DNA of 64,000 nucleotides from Protonemura montana (lineage: Eukaryota > Arthropoda > Insecta > Plecoptera > Nemouridae), in the NCBI GenBank assembly GCA_947568835.1, contig OX387602.1, positions 28,170,633-28,234,632 on the forward strand, written 5' to 3'. The notes under the pieces were generated by a model that saw only the letters and a program-made list of their open reading frames with translations, was not told the origin of the DNA and did not search any database. Position numbers and translations under genes: made by a program. Within the stretch, counting starts at the first letter, position 1. Each line of letters opens with the position of its first letter. Positions 48,691 through 63,500 of this stretch are shown here, piece after piece.

Positions 48691-51600
48691 AGTAATTGCA
48701 TTTATTTCATAGAGTCCAAATAGAGTCAATCCAAAATACTGAAGTCTGTCGCAGCAATATCGATAATGAAGCACGGTATAATTAATTAACTCATAGCGTT
48801 CGACTAAACGAATAACTCGTGAGATGAGCGTACAGTGTACACTAATCCAATACATCCCGTGTCAAACGTTGTCGTTCTCCTTTTTTGTACTGTACAGTAA
48901 CTGCACCAAGCAAAATAATTGCGTGATGATCCACGCTCCAGCATTGCGACAGCTCCGTGCCGAGGTAGCACGGAATGACACGGAATTGGGAGTCAGTTCG
49001 CTGCGACCGCAGCGCGCAGAGCAGTCGGAAATGAAGGTTGACGTCGCTCCCTTCCCATTCGAGCGTGGAAACTCGGCACAAAGTAGAAGCATGTAATAAA
49101 AGTCGACCAAGTCGGAAATTCTCGCGATTTCCGGACCAAGTCGAGGTAGGCCCCCGTAATCTTTTGGTGCTCCTCGCCGCGCTACGCCGTCCACCTTTAG
49201 GCTCGTGATATTTTGCCCCACGACGCCCTGGGCACGCACGCCTAGGTAGGTGAAGCCGCTGAGGCTACACAACGGCGGCCCCATCTTCGCTTCGCCCAAG
49301 TCTGTCGTCACGTCGTCTTCTCAGTCGCTGCCTTTCGAATCGCCTATGAAACTGAAACTCGTCACTCTCCCCTAACATCTGCTTTCACAAATCTAGAAAT
49401 AATTCCAGCACCGCATTATGCTGCTACTGACAGACATGAATATCCCATATCAATCTTGTTGTTCAATGCTGACACCTTGCTGAGGCGCCTTAACTCTACA
49501 ACCCTATAACGTTATGCTACACAGGTGTATTCTAAACCCATTGTCAAGTGTCGTTGTGCACCCGTCAAAGCAGATTAATCATCAGCGAACGCTCTATCCC
49601 TATTTATTATTGCTTAACTTCATAGGGGTTGATTCGTTTATAGGTTTATAGGGGTGGGAAATCACCTGCCCTCCGTCGTGATGGTACGATGTACACACAC
49701 ACCAAGGGTGCCCGAATTTCGGGGTGACTCGGGGAGGAATATTGCCTCCATTCATTTCAACTATACCGACCATATAACAAGGCAACAAACTAAAGCCATC
49801 AAAGAGAAATATCACCAGACTTGATAGCGTTTGATTGTTTTTTTTTTCAACCTCTTTTCTGGCAACGATAATCGGATTAGGAAAGAAGTTAGCCAAGTTT
49901 TTCTTGATAGCCATGTTTTCTGGACGAAGGTTTACCAGCTTACCGATATATTTTATTGATTTCTGTACATGCTGCGTAGTCGTCAGCAGTTTCTTCATCT
50001 CCCCAGCATAGAAGCAATGCGTTTTCTTTTCTTTGACATCAATTATAATTGATTCGGCTCAATGCTTAACACTCGTGACATGCTTTGATTCGATTCCAAT
50101 TTTCCCCGGATTCAAAACGTTTCCATTCTCATTTTAGCTTCGAGGCCATCTCCGAAATAAGAAAGCAAAACACCTTTCCGAACGGCCCTGTTAACGGGTA
50201 TCCATCAAGACCACGGCCACCGCCACATATCCCTGTATCAAAACTGCCGTCAGTTGCCCCAACTACCGATTAAACAAACTTTCTGCCATTGCCGCGAGTT
50301 GAGACCTAATTGTTCGGCCACCGGAGAGATTGCGGACAGTGAGGTGCGCACGCGCAAGTGATGTAAGCGCTGGCAAGTGGTCCGCGTTGTTGATTAGACC
50401 CGAGACGAGCGCACGGGTTGCGGGTGCCGCAGGGCCCATTCTCCGGCCACCGACCAGGCGACCGCGTGATGCAAAACGAGGTAATTTAATAAAGGTGTAA
50501 TTTATCTGTGTGCGGTGTCCTGGCCAAAACGTGGATGTGGGGGGCGAAACATGCACAATGTGTGGGGGGAGGGCGTCGTGGTCGCTGCCAAGAGTCAACC
50601 CTCATGTCCGTGTTGCCCCTCTGGCTGCAGCGTTCTAGGTAGTCGAGCTGAAAAATGCTTTATATTGTCGCTTGTCCGAAGGGAGTAATTGAGATTATAA
50701 AGATGGACCTCTGAGGGTGTTGTAATCTCTTTCGGCATTAACTGTCGCCCCTCGCATACAATAACATTAAAGCAATGTCCATAAAGTGAAATATTTCTAC
50801 ACGTTACTCGTACGCATGAAGACATCTTGTGCCCGCAAGTGACTCCAGGAAGCCGTTACCAATTTATGGTGTGCCATTACGTGGGCAGTGGAGTGGAGAG
50901 GTGGTCATATTTTTTTGTCCACATGGGGTGACATTTCTTTGTAAGCCCAAGGTCGGCAAGAAAATGATTGGAAAATCGAAGTCCTGTACGACGAGGAAAC
51001 CCATTTTATACCATTATATCAAGAATAAAACGTGTATTTCCGAGAGACCGTAACACGGATGTAGATGCAGTGGACAGCGGCCTTGTCCCGTGTTTTGCCG
51101 GTCACGGCCACTTGTATCACGAAACGTAAAAAAAGCAAGCGCAAAGAGCACAACCCGAAACAAAATGCTTGTTTCTAGTTTTCATCGAAATCCGCGGTAA
51201 TCGAAATAACGAGAGACGCATGTTCGGTCGGGCAGCCATTAAGGGGTGAAGTTTCTCGCTGAAAGTGTGCCCCACACCCCAACGCAGCCCCCGTTCGTCG
51301 CCGTCCAACCCTTTCCGCATTCCCGCGTCCGACCCACACCCCCCCGTTTCGCACATGCCATGTCGTTATACGCCGCCGGCTATGTCACACATAAAAAACA
51401 CCAGAGTTAAAGGTCCTTTGCATTAAATTCTGATCACGAATATTGCTCGTGCACATCTGGTTTCTACTGGACACATATTTCTATACCCGGCAGCGCGCTA
51501 ACCGGCGTCGCCAGCGTAGTAGCTCCTCGTTGGCGTTCAGCAGAGCAGACAGCGTCGAGCCAAGGGAGGGCGAAGTGTAAGGTTGACTCTCTTCGGTAGT

Positions 51601-54600
51601 TTGTAAAACCACCGCATTATCACCATGTGACCGTGCAACACGACTACGACTAGCGTATTTTCCCAATATCATGGCCAGCCTCCGTTAATATTTAAATACA
51701 ATCAGAACGCCACGGCATTAGCGCTACGCGAACAGGCGCGGTATAACATGATTTATTTAAAGAATGCCATATCATAAAGCATATTCTATTTTAGAAGTTT
51801 TCGAATGTAACACAACGTAATGTCTCGTGGCTTTTCTGATGGGCATCCTTATCACGAACCACGTTTGACACGCAATTCGCTGCAATTTTCATGTGGTATT
51901 TTATGCGCCCGACTCCTGTGTACCACTATTATTTTCTAGAAAGTCACGTCGCGGACCGAGAAAATATGAAAGTGTGCCGCGTGCGTTATGGAATGGCGGT
52001 GATGAATGTGGGCCGTGCCGGATTAAGCGGCTGGATTTCGCTATATAATCACCGGCCTGTTATCGCGTAGTACACTGTAAGGAGACCTCGAATTAATCCT
52101 TGCGATACCCCATTATGTACCCACCCATACACCCCGTAACTACTCGCCGTGCCACAATAACGCGCGCACACAACTGCAGCGATCTTGTGGAGATATAATT
52201 CAATGTATAGCACAACGCTAAAGTGCGCGCACTTTTCCTTCGAGCACATAATTCTCCGGTCGCCGCGCGCGCGACGAGAGGCTTTCTTTCGACGGGTTTT
52301 TTTCTCCCTCCGCGACCGCATTTTAATCTATTTTACACTGCTAAGCCGCATATTTTCATTACTGTTCACGGCGGCGAGTTTTTCCTGCTGCTCTCCCGAT
52401 CGTTTGCATACCACACCGCTAGGCAGCGACAATTTACTGAGACTAATTTCACGCAGCAGATAAAAATATCGGATAAGCGCGAGCTCTAGTTGCTATTCAA
52501 AGTGTAGCCTCGTTTCCGGTCGCGAGTTTAGTGCGGCTATCGCCAGGGTAGACCGTTTAGCGTCGGATAATGTTAACGATCCGCTCCAATTTGCCTCTGT
52601 TAGTGCGCCTCGGCGCAGATAAAAATAATCTATTCCTCTGCTAGCTCTATGCATGCTTAATTTATCGACGAGCGTGGCTTCTTCTTGTGTTTTATTATTC
52701 CGTTCGCGCGGGCGTGCCGTCTTCAATTCGATGTCCGACGCAGCGCTAAGCCGACTACTATCTTAGTTGGTTAATGCCGTTCGAACCGTGCTGCAATAAG
52801 AAAATGCTATTCACTATTTTACTTGGACAGAGCATTTGTGACCTAATTGGTGTACTAGTATCTATCGAATGCAATTAGGGAACTTGAATAATTTACAAAG
52901 ACCTTTAAGTCTTCTATGCGATCGGCACTATAGACATTTCAGACGCAAATGTTGCTCTTTGTGAATTTGACCAGAATAGACTCCGGAAAATTACAGAGTT
53001 CTGTTGAACCGTTGGTTTTCATGATTCATTCGAACCAAATGCAGCTACATTATAGGTGTATCATCAACCAATATTAATCTGAAAGCGTGCTCATGTATAG
53101 GTGTAATTAACTTTGCGCTGTTATTTAGGGGAAAGTAATTATTTCTAATGGCCTGATGGCCGAAAGGGGAAGGTAGATGCAGGGCAGGGGTGCGCCGGTA
53201 GCAAGATGTTGGGGGTCGCAGGCCATCGATAACGACTCCAGCTCTCGCTGGACACGGGCCGAACGGGATCTGCCGCGGCCGGAATATTAATTAATGCTAA
53301 TATATCGGCCTGCGTACTGCCCTCTGACACGGGGTTATGTGTTTCATCAGAATTTATCTACAAAACCGATGTCATTTTTCGGGGTAATTTGAATAGAAAT
53401 CGTATGCAGGTCTTAATTGGGTAGTCTCCATGTGTATATATGTGAATAGGGGCGACTAAATACGACGCATTTTAATGTTTCCCTATGCCGGAAAGTCGGG
53501 TTGGTTTCAAGCCATTGCTAGCGCATTTTGGTATCTGTGCTGTATCGCGCATGTCATGAGAATAGTTTTCATTTTAGTTTTCTTCTCTTAGCTCGAACCA
53601 GCTTAAGATCACTGAATTATTCAGAGTCCGTTCACTCGGAGCATTGCATATCAACGAGAAGTGTGCACCACGATAACAGAAAACGCTAGCTTTATAAATC
53701 AATGCATGCCACTGCGAGAGAATGCCAAATGTCGGACAGACTTTCTTGGAACCTGAAACCTGGACAAGACAAGATATTTAAATAATAGATCGACCAGTGG
53801 GCAGAAGTTAGAATAAATTACCGCCGCCGGCAATTGTGGAAATCGACTCGAAAAGGTCCACGAGTCGGCGAAGAGTGAGCAAATTACTCGCGGGCGACGT
53901 GGCATTTCACGGACGTGCATGTCGACTGACAGTTTGTGTCGTTTTCATTCCCGAAACATCTGTTTGTGGAGCGATCGACAACTCCCAGAGGTATCAAGAG
54001 CACGCCGAAGTTCGATGCATTCACAGAGCTAATAAATCGGTGCTCGCCACGAATTAGTCGTATGTGTGGTCGGCCAAGCAACGGGCTTGCATGCGATTCC
54101 GTCGGGAAAGTCCGGCGATACGATCGGGCATCGTTCGTTAATGCTACTGTGGCCTGACGAGATGACATTTGCTCGACACAAAGCAGGTTGGAGTTAATTA
54201 AACACGAGATTAATACGAATTAACCGTGCTTATCTGTCATGACAATCCGTAGTTAACACTCTATGAAAACAGAGTTTAATATAATGAAGGCTGCGATTAC
54301 AAAATATTAAACTCAATCCTTTATGGGGTCGGCGGTAGCGCACAAACGGGATGGGACGACCGGAAGCGCAAGGCGGGAAAAATAAAAATTTGTGACAACG
54401 CCGAGCTTTGCGTGGAAACGTTGTGACGTGTCAGGAATAATGCAGGAATTGAATACGCTCAAGAGGAATGAAACGCCGTGTTGTTTTCTCCATGAAAACT
54501 AATTAATTTCATTGGCTGATAACTGGCGTCCGACGAAAGCGTTTCAACGAAACACGTCTCGTCTTATCTCTGCCTTACTAAGTGTCACTTTATTTAAGTG

Positions 54601-54863
54601 ACAATTTTTTGCCAGTGACGTAGTTTAAACAATTAAAAAACTTTACAAAAGCAATGTTTTATAAGCTATGAAAATTTTTCGCACTTTTGCAACCAGCGAC
54701 AACTCGGTCTCGGTTGAGTTTCGCAGGTTAAACTCGACGCGTTTTAATTCACAGACATTAAACTACTCTTAAAAAAAAACTGTAATTATGTGCCGCGATG
54801 CAGCGTCATGTTCTAACGGCGTCGTAACTCGGGTTTACTGCGGTGTTCATATTAATGATATCG

Positions 54864-54881
54864 CCCCCCCCCCCCCCCCCC
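54864..54881. repeat. Poly(C) run, 18 nt
   Basis: Uninterrupted C run followed by ACACCACACCCC, in intron 2 of the Dok-7-like gene. Confidence 0.9.
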
Positions 54882-56723
54882 ACACCACACCCCAAGCTTA
54901 CCATTCCTCATCGTCTTTATCAGGATCTCAACAGCTGGCGCGGTTGGGGAGGGTAATGTAAGATCAAGGAACCCACTCACATACTTCAGGATAAGGATCA
55001 GACATGAATCCATTGCATTTTACATGAACGCCGACGACTACCCCGACGACGGCGACAAATCTACCGCGCACTCTGTTGGGCTGTTGATGCGAGGCCATAG
55101 CTTCCTGGAAAACACCATTATGCGGTCTCGTGGCAGCTGCCCGCCTGCCGCCCACAGAAGTTTTTCCGTTTCTCGGAGACTCGTTGGAACAGTTTTCCGG
55201 ACATGCGCGTTGTTGTAATCTGATTGTGTGCAGCCACGAAACACAATAGGTCAACATAGGAAAGCAACTTGGAAAGATGCATCGAAGAAGCGACCACTAT
55301 GACTGATGTGTTTACAGTGTTGCCGGGTCTCTCAGCTGCATCTGGGACTTGGCTTTTCCTCTTTGGAGGTTCAGAACAATTAGGAAGTAGATATTACTCA
55401 ATTGGGGTCATAAGTAATTTATGAGAAAGTATTTCGCTGTTTTTTACGTATTTAAAACGAAATAAAAGTTAACTTTATTCATTATGTCAGTAAATTTCCA
55501 TTATGAGGACACTCGCTAAGCGTATATTAAACCGTTGACGAAAATTTAAACTTGACATTTCTTACCATTTAAGAGTGAACCTTAAAAACCAAAATTGTAG
55601 CGGCTTGAAACAGGGATTCCTTATTTAACTGGTAGCTTGATTTACACTCCCTTTAACGGGCGCGTTATTTCTCGCGTTACGCACTCCGTAAACGATTATT
55701 TAATTATCTCAGTGTCCACACTCTCCACCCCCGTCGCTTGTAATTATGATTACTCGTTGCCGTAGATACCCCGCACTGGTTCGAGCTGGAAATTCTTCTC
55801 TCGCTGCCTTTGCCGGCAACCGCCGCTCTCTGCCTTGCCATGACGTTTAGCTGCTAATTATGTTCGGCCATGCGATCGCGTCGTTAAGATGCCAGCCGAT
55901 AGGAGCGCCACCCTCGGTGCGCCCGCCACGCAATCTGCGGCCGGGCCCAGACTTGCATCGACAACACAATAGATTACACGGGCGCTGTGTCGAGCCGCCG
56001 CGGAACAAGATACGCACGAAGATACCAGAGTGAGGGCGGCGGCCGAGTATCTGCCAAAACTGTCTAGTGCAACACGATAGGACGATCCAGACAATACTGC
56101 GGTCAATGTCAGATTTTGTGCGCTATTCTCCACGAAATACGGGGACGACTTGGAGCGTGTTAACTTATTTCTTTTGTTCACTTGAAATTATGTACATATA
56201 ACTCTAGAACGACAATTGTAGGCAAAGAAGCTAATTTTCCCGTAGCTATTGTAGTTAAATTGTGGCTGGCCGTTCTTTCAAGTGACCCCGCCTGCTTTGT
56301 CCAATTCGGGGAACGAAATACTTTGTTGCACATGCACAATGGGGGACGAAAGTACTATCATTAAAATTAAGATGCGGTTGGCGTTGATTACCTGTTTTTC
56401 AAGGTTCTTATTATGACCTTCACCTGATCTAACAAAGCATGGGGAAAAACGAAGCAATGGCGTGAGAAATTCACAAGAACTCCTTCTGGTAAGATTCCTG
56501 GGATAGGCCGCGAAAGACTTCGGCGCATCGAAATCGTGACAAATCGTAACTGGGGGGTTTCTTGGACTGACAAGAAAGCTGAAGAGAGCTCGAAACAAGC
56601 GAAACAAGAACCATTCTGGTCTCCGTCGGTTTATCGTAGCACCCACACGGAATTGACAATAAACTTTACAACCCATTGACATGCTCCGGGCATAAAATGG
56701 TAAAAGTTTCGTAATTTTAGTAT

Positions 56724-56742
56724 TATATATATATATATATAC
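56724..56742. repeat. TA microsatellite
   Basis: About nine TA units in intron 2 of the Dok-7-like gene. Confidence 0.8.
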
Positions 56743-59700
56743 ACCTCAAAAAACAAAGTTTATTATTTAATTTCCTAGTCTGAAATGGAAACACAACAGC
56801 TACAATAATCGGCACAAAATATTATTTCATGAGTGCAGAGTTTCGCCGTCTATCTCTTTCTCTCTAGTAGGCGAGTGAAGAGGTAATCCTAATCTTATTA
56901 CCGATAGAACAATAAGACGAGTTTGTTTGTTCAGAGCTCTCCGTTTGCACTCGCTCTCTGTACAGAGTCGTAGGCCGCATTGTTCAATCCTCTGGTAGAA
57001 TTCCCAACTGCTCGCTCCGAGCCGCTAGCTTCCACGCTGTGCCAGTGAAGGCGATACAACTTTATCCGTCGCCGAGAATGTTATAACGCGCGGGGAGCAC
57101 GGATTTGTTTAATAGACATTATATTTTGTGGTGACAAAAAAAATCGAACCAGTAAACTATTACAGATTCTGATTTGCTTGAACGGTATTTTATTGAAAAT
57201 CTCTGAATACAAATCAGTATACGTATATGCTGTTCATTATAAGCCAGCACAAAATAACAATAGTGCTGGTATTAATGATGTTTTTTAGGGCAAAGTATAA
57301 CAAGCATATGATGTTACATTTTTTATACGTTCAAAGAAAGACATTGAGGAACGGTGGGAAATTGATTCCATTCAGATGTAGCGTGTACCTAGCCCACGTC
57401 TCAGACATGACTCGTGATACCCGCGTATCTTTGCCCCGTTGTGTACGCAAGTATTACCCTTCTGTCATGAGCTAGATCCCAGGTAGAGCAGTCGGTGGCA
57501 CGCTCTCGTGGAAATGGCTTCGTAATGTCTTGGTTCTACAATAAAGTCTATATCCCAGCCGTATTAATGTGCTTAGACAAATACAATTAAATATTCAATT
57601 TACGTCCGACGAATGGCATGCCTGGATTTACAATTCGCCTAACGTGCGCCGAGGGGCAGCAGGGGGATGCATATCAGCGTTGTTACCCCCTACAACCCCC
57701 CCTCCTGCACCCCTTGCACCCTCACCACCCGAATCGCCTATTTATTAGCTTGTATAAACACGCTGCCACCAGATAAGGCCGTCGGCTGTATTGGGTAATC
57801 GCGGTTGCATGAACTATGGCGTCGGTAAAATTAATTTTATTTGATTTAAATTAGCGTCTATTTCGTGTGTGAAGATCGTTAAAGGGAATGCTAAGATGTT
57901 ATCGAATTTGGTGACAAGTGCTCCCCTGGAATGTTGGCTGGCTATTTAGAAGTGAGATAAGATGTTTGGTTTTAATCGAATCTAGCACTACTTCCTGAGG
58001 ATGGGAGAGGGCGAAAAGTTTGTTTCCCTGGAGACCAAATAAATCCGTTTCATAAAATATTGATTGACTTTCACTAAAACACGAACATCGGTGAGCATGT
58101 TGTCTCTCAGAACGTTTTCTCGGCTGTGAAAAGTGGTTTTGCCACAGTTTTAGACCAAACGTGCACCGAAATGCAGAAACGAAAACCCGGCACTTCCACC
58201 AAACACCCAAACAAGAATTATTTTAACGTTCTGGTCAAACCGACTCCCACATTGCCTGGCCAACCTCCTATAATAAATTACAGCCCCCATTTCCCGTGCA
58301 TTGTGCATCTGATAATGCACCATTCGCCAGCATAACCAGCACCACGACGTGCTAAACGGCCTACGTCGGAAACTAGTGAGCCATACCTCGCTCATCTTAT
58401 TGTCTCGGCGTGATTGATTGCACGGGGCGCATATCAAGTGACCCAATTCGTTTATCTAGCTCCTTTTGTTAAGAGATATCTTCACTGAGCATACAGACGA
58501 CCAACACACAGCGCTCTTGTGCACGATGAACGAAGCTCTATGTGCGGCCAGGCTCTAAGCCGGAACATATTAAAGCTTAGTCCACGCTAGCTTTAGATTC
58601 GGCTTAAGTTATAAGCTCAAGTGAAACTTGTTCATCACGCTATTATCGGGCTAGCAATCCAACAGCAAGCACAACTTGAAGGATGTTAATCTGCAGATCA
58701 AGTACAGACCAATACACAATAGTTTGTGATTTATTGTTGAAATATCTAATCGATAATATGTAACGTTTCGCATAGCATTTTTCTTGAAATATTAAAATAA
58801 AATTCCCTTTCTTTTTTGGTACTGGTGGACTCGAGGAAACATGCCATGATTTTCACTGTCGTTTTTTAACTTCTCAAGTAGTTTTTCCGACACTTTGTTA
58901 ACATAAAGCTGTATTTCACCAAAGGACTTTTAGTCTGAATACCTCTTGACAGTAAGTAAAGGAAAAACCACGAAATCTTCAACATTTATCAGCCATGAAA
59001 ATGTTTTATTTTGCGAGCTGCTTTATTAACCTGTCTTGTTTACCAGTAAATTGTTAATGGTGTTTATTTCAACTTATAACTGTTACTTACCCATTCTATT
59101 TCAAACCACAATTGAACGTAATTTATGTTCTTGCAAGCGACATTACTACACCTACACCAATCATTAAATGTATGATAAATGTAATCATAAACAGTACGTG
59201 AATGACTAGGAGCTTAAATGACATAACTCCGGCACTTTCCACACGTCTCTGAACGTCTCTCCCCTACCCGCTGTAGTTTGTTTGCGTCAGTTCTGTGTCA
59301 CATTATTGCAGCACCGATGCCCGCCGCAGCCAGCCTCCCAAAGCGCATGGTACGAGATATCGCGAATTATGTATACAACACATCACGTTTTGTCTATCTG
59401 CAAAAAAGCCAAAGCGCTCATGTTGTTGCCTGCCGGGCTGTTTTTAGTTTTGCAATCGGTGCAAAATACAGAAAGATATTTTGCCCTGTTTTTGGTTTCG
59501 GAATATCAATTTTTATTGCACGGCTTTCACAATGTGCGGATAGAAACTGCAATTAAAACATAATTTCTTTGATCAAACCCAAACAAGTACTGACCTAAGA
59601 TGTGAATGTCCCAGATTTCATAACCTTGTTGTTATGTTAAAAGTGGAAATTTCCTCAAAGCACGATAGTTGATTGTAAAATGCCGAAATGCAATAAAGCA

Positions 59701-60223
59701 CGATACAGCAAACCGCAATGATATTAGGGCTTTGATAAAATGACCCACTGTTAAAGTAGTTAACAGCCGACCGTCAGAAATTGAGGAGCGCTGGCGTCGT
59801 GCCCTCCAATGGCACACGATGACATCCATTCGACGCTGGTGTCAATGCCACCAACGTTCACCCGTGATTTGCATTGTCTCGATGACTTATGCATGAAGCA
59901 CACATTAGGTCTATTGTTCTAAAGCACACTGCAATGGCAGATGAATTCCAGGCCGGCCATTTGGACCATCTGATAAAATTACTCACAAACTGGCAGCCAT
60001 TTTGTTACTAGTTGTAGTACTGTGAAAGTTAACTATAAATGACAAATCCAATTGCGCGTATTTAAATATTCACGTGCGCATTAATATTTCATGTCAGTGC
60101 TAATATGATAATTTGTGGTTTTGAATACTTGCGGCCGGTTTGTTGGTGCACTGATTGGCCGAGATATGCATGGCATGATGCAATTATTTAAAGCACATAT
60201 CACACTCAGTTGGAGAGTGTCAA

Positions 60224-60244
60224 CCCCCCCCCCCCCCCCCCCCC
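60224..60244. repeat. Poly(C) run, 21 nt
   Basis: Uninterrupted C run preceded by GAGTGTCAA, about 140 bp before the 45-bp minisatellite. Confidence 0.9.
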
Positions 60245-60385
60245 GCCACAAACCACTGTCACCAACCAAAATGGAAATTTCAATACGCTGATTGGGTTCC
60301 AGTTACTCTGACCAATGAACCTCCTCGAAATTACGTGAACTAAAAGGCTAGTGCTCAATCGTTAATGATCAAATGTCATTTTCTC

Positions 60386-60500
60386 CTGAACGCAGCCCGC
60401 AGAGCAAACTAAGCCTCTGTCATCGTGCCCCTAAACGCAGCCCGCAGAGCAGACTTGGCTTCAAGGCCTCGTGCCCCTGAACGCAACCCACAGAGCAAGA
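60386..60500. repeat. Minisatellite, 45-46-bp unit, about 2.5 copies
   Basis: Units start at 60386, 60431 and 60477. Each begins CTGAACGCAGCCCGCAGAGC or a near variant and ends CGTGCCC. The start of the unit is conserved and the middle has diverged. Confidence 0.8.
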
Positions 60501-63500
60501 GTTCTCTTCTTGTCCAAAGATATATTCCGATAGTGGACTGCAAGACTGTGGTACCCCTAAAATAACAAATATTTGAATTTTATATAACTTTGAAAATGTC
60601 TGTCAACACAAGAAGTCTGGACACTGACTTGAGTTTTTCTAATGCACTTTTTGAATAACAGGAAAAACCCTCAAATTCTGACCTGCAATAATCGGTTCTC
60701 AAAGAAATTCAAAGACCTTTTTTTCATTATCTTGTCGGCATTCCGATGTCGCTCGTCAAATATATTTTTGTTTCCTTTTGCTTAAAGTAATTGTCATTTA
60801 ATTTATCATCACCCGAATAATATATGCCCCGTGTGAAAGCAGGTGAGAGCGCCAAGCTCATTTGACATGATCTCCACAACACCTTTCACAGCCTCACACA
60901 ATGTAACCTTACCAGCTGGCTACAACAAATCCAGCCGACTCCAGCGACTCCCGTCCAGACCACGCACACGCTACCTTCCTTCCTAGCGTGTCTTAATCCT
61001 CCACGCTCTAATGAAACCGTGTCGTCGCTGCCCCATTATCGGCGTGCCCTGCCGCCGGACGCCACCTCCTCCATCGGGTTCCGCTGACCTCAGCTATGTG
61101 CTGGCAAATCCGTTCAGTGCTCAGGTCAAAGTTGCTGCCGCCAAATCCTGTACAGACCCCGGGCCAACTTTGTCAATAGGCTATTAGTGTTTAGACATGG
61201 CCGGCTAGACGCGGCCAACCTATTTACCGTGCCTACCGGTGTGGCGAGAATTTGCTGCGAGTAATTGGTACAGTCTGTGGAATGGGGCCTTGCGGTCGGT
61301 TAGGATGCGTGGTTGTAAGTGGTCGAAAGGGCTTGATGCCTATGGCTAGGTGGTCATGCTTGGCTAAATTAGTTAACTTTCAGGTTATGTGTGCTGTGTA
61401 TAGCCGTGTGCAGAGCTAATCTTCTGGAGATAATAAATTATCTGATTTGCTAGAGAAACTAGAAAGTCTGGTTCTTTGTTTTTAGGCGCACCGTGATTCG
61501 AATTCAGGACTGCGATTGCAAAGGGTTGGTTCTCTGTGGTCTATTAGATCGGAAGGTGGAGCTGATCAGTGGCTTTAGGGAATACTTGCTCTGCGGCGAT
61601 CCGTGAAATCCGTTGTGGCCTCCAATATATAGCGCCCGTTTAAGTTAATCCACAGTGCAGTTTAGATTCATACCTTAACTTGCCTGGCCAAAAAGAGTCC
61701 ACCGGTACTCAAGAACCACAAATCGTTGCAATTTTTAGAAATTTCCTCGAAATATTTGATACAGTTTTGCTTTGATTCCTTAGTTTTTTAACTGACTATT
61801 TGGGAATTGCATGTCGTCTCGGTCTAATTTTCACAAATGTATTCATCAAAATGTATGCGAATTATAATTCTGACATTTGTTATGAATTTCTGACTCAAAT
61901 ATATTTTCAGTAACAGCCAAGGAAATGTTGCATAAAGTTAGAGTTTTCTATTTTTGTACGAATCTATTCAAGAAAATCTATTTTCTTGCTTGAGCATGCA
62001 TACGTAGTAGCTGTATGTCAAATTTGCTATTCAGATGCAGCAAAAAAAGAACCAGAGAATGTTTCATCAGGCTTGCAACGGAAAAAGACGCTCTGGATTC
62101 GAATACCGAAAAAATGAATTAAAATCGTGCTCATTGCAAATATTCCTGTGTTAGGAAAAGGAACGGACCCAGTTGCAGTCATTTCCTGAAATCGTCTCCG
62201 ATAATGCCTTCCAGAGGGAGATTGAAAAATAAATTATAACAAAGGGAATGTCAAAATTGAAGACATGACTAGTATTGTATAATGAGAAATGCAAACGTAG
62301 TAAGCACCAGCTGAGAAATGCTCATTTCAAGTTCTGATTTTAGACTCGTCGTTCGATTCCGCGTGTTTTTGGAATATCTCTTCCCAGTTCCCACCCTAAA
62401 TGATGGAACGACATAAAGATTGAGAACAACATGGTAATGATTACTCTTTTTGTTTGTCTGGGAAGAGCACATATCTTGAGTCATTTCAAAGACACATTTT
62501 GTTTGCTCCAAGAAGTAACCCTTGCAGCATGTCGCAACTCATGTTGATCATTAGCTCAAATTAGGGGACAGTTTTTAAACTATACTTTAATAAATACAAC
62601 ATCTACGGCTTTATTTCTTGATATGCTCTTTAAAACGCGTAGAGGATTGAATGTATCTCGGAATGGTTTAGTTTTAACAATTACACTGTGCAAAAGCTAG
62701 GTAATGAAAGTAATTTGGCCAAGAGCTGTAAAAATTGTGTTCCTAATGATACTAACAATCAATCCAATTTTACTCTTGTGAACAAGTCTAAACAACAGGT
62801 GTTGTATGGCTTGCTAGTGGAAGACACTTGCCGGCACATTGTTGGCCAGCAGACGACATCGACGGCGTGCTAATGCGGCGAGTTGGTCAAGTTTCGTCAG
62901 AACGGTCAACATTTCGGCCAACTTTGTCCATCAGTCTTCGTCGTCGCCTCCCACTCCCTCGTGGTGACAAAGACGAAGACAACAGCGTCGCAATTATCTC
63001 CAACGCCCGAGGGGCACCATGCAAATGTGCAGCGAAATGCAAGCAAATTCGATTAGCAGCTTAGACGACGCGACCCCCTTGTCTCTGGAGGCTACCTATT
63101 TTGACGGACACATGTGTACAAGTATTGGTTAAGTCGTTTTTTTGGATGCTATGAGGCAAAAAACACCTTAGAAACAATATAGTGAGTTTTCTCGATGTAC
63201 AAAATAAATGGTTCTTTGCACTTAGGTAGGTACGTGTTCAAGTGGTTGCTTTCAAGTATCCAGCATCATTTAAACTTTCACAAACAGCCATCTATGCTTT
63301 ACAATTTTGAGCTCGTAAAACATTACATGTTATCATGCCGTCTAAAAAAAAGCGTCCAAGTCAGGCGACGGTAACAATGACTACGAATACAACATGAATC
63401 ATTATTCTCATAGAAGGTCATTGTCAGTTTGCAAAAATAAAACGCTCTTTTCAACGCAATTATACAAAAAAGAAACGACCTCATAAACGTCAGTGAGTTT

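Noticed and set aside
49600-49998. 132-codon minus frame starting MKKLLTTTQHVQKS
   Set aside because: First half looks protein-like but matches no family I know; second half does not. No splice support.
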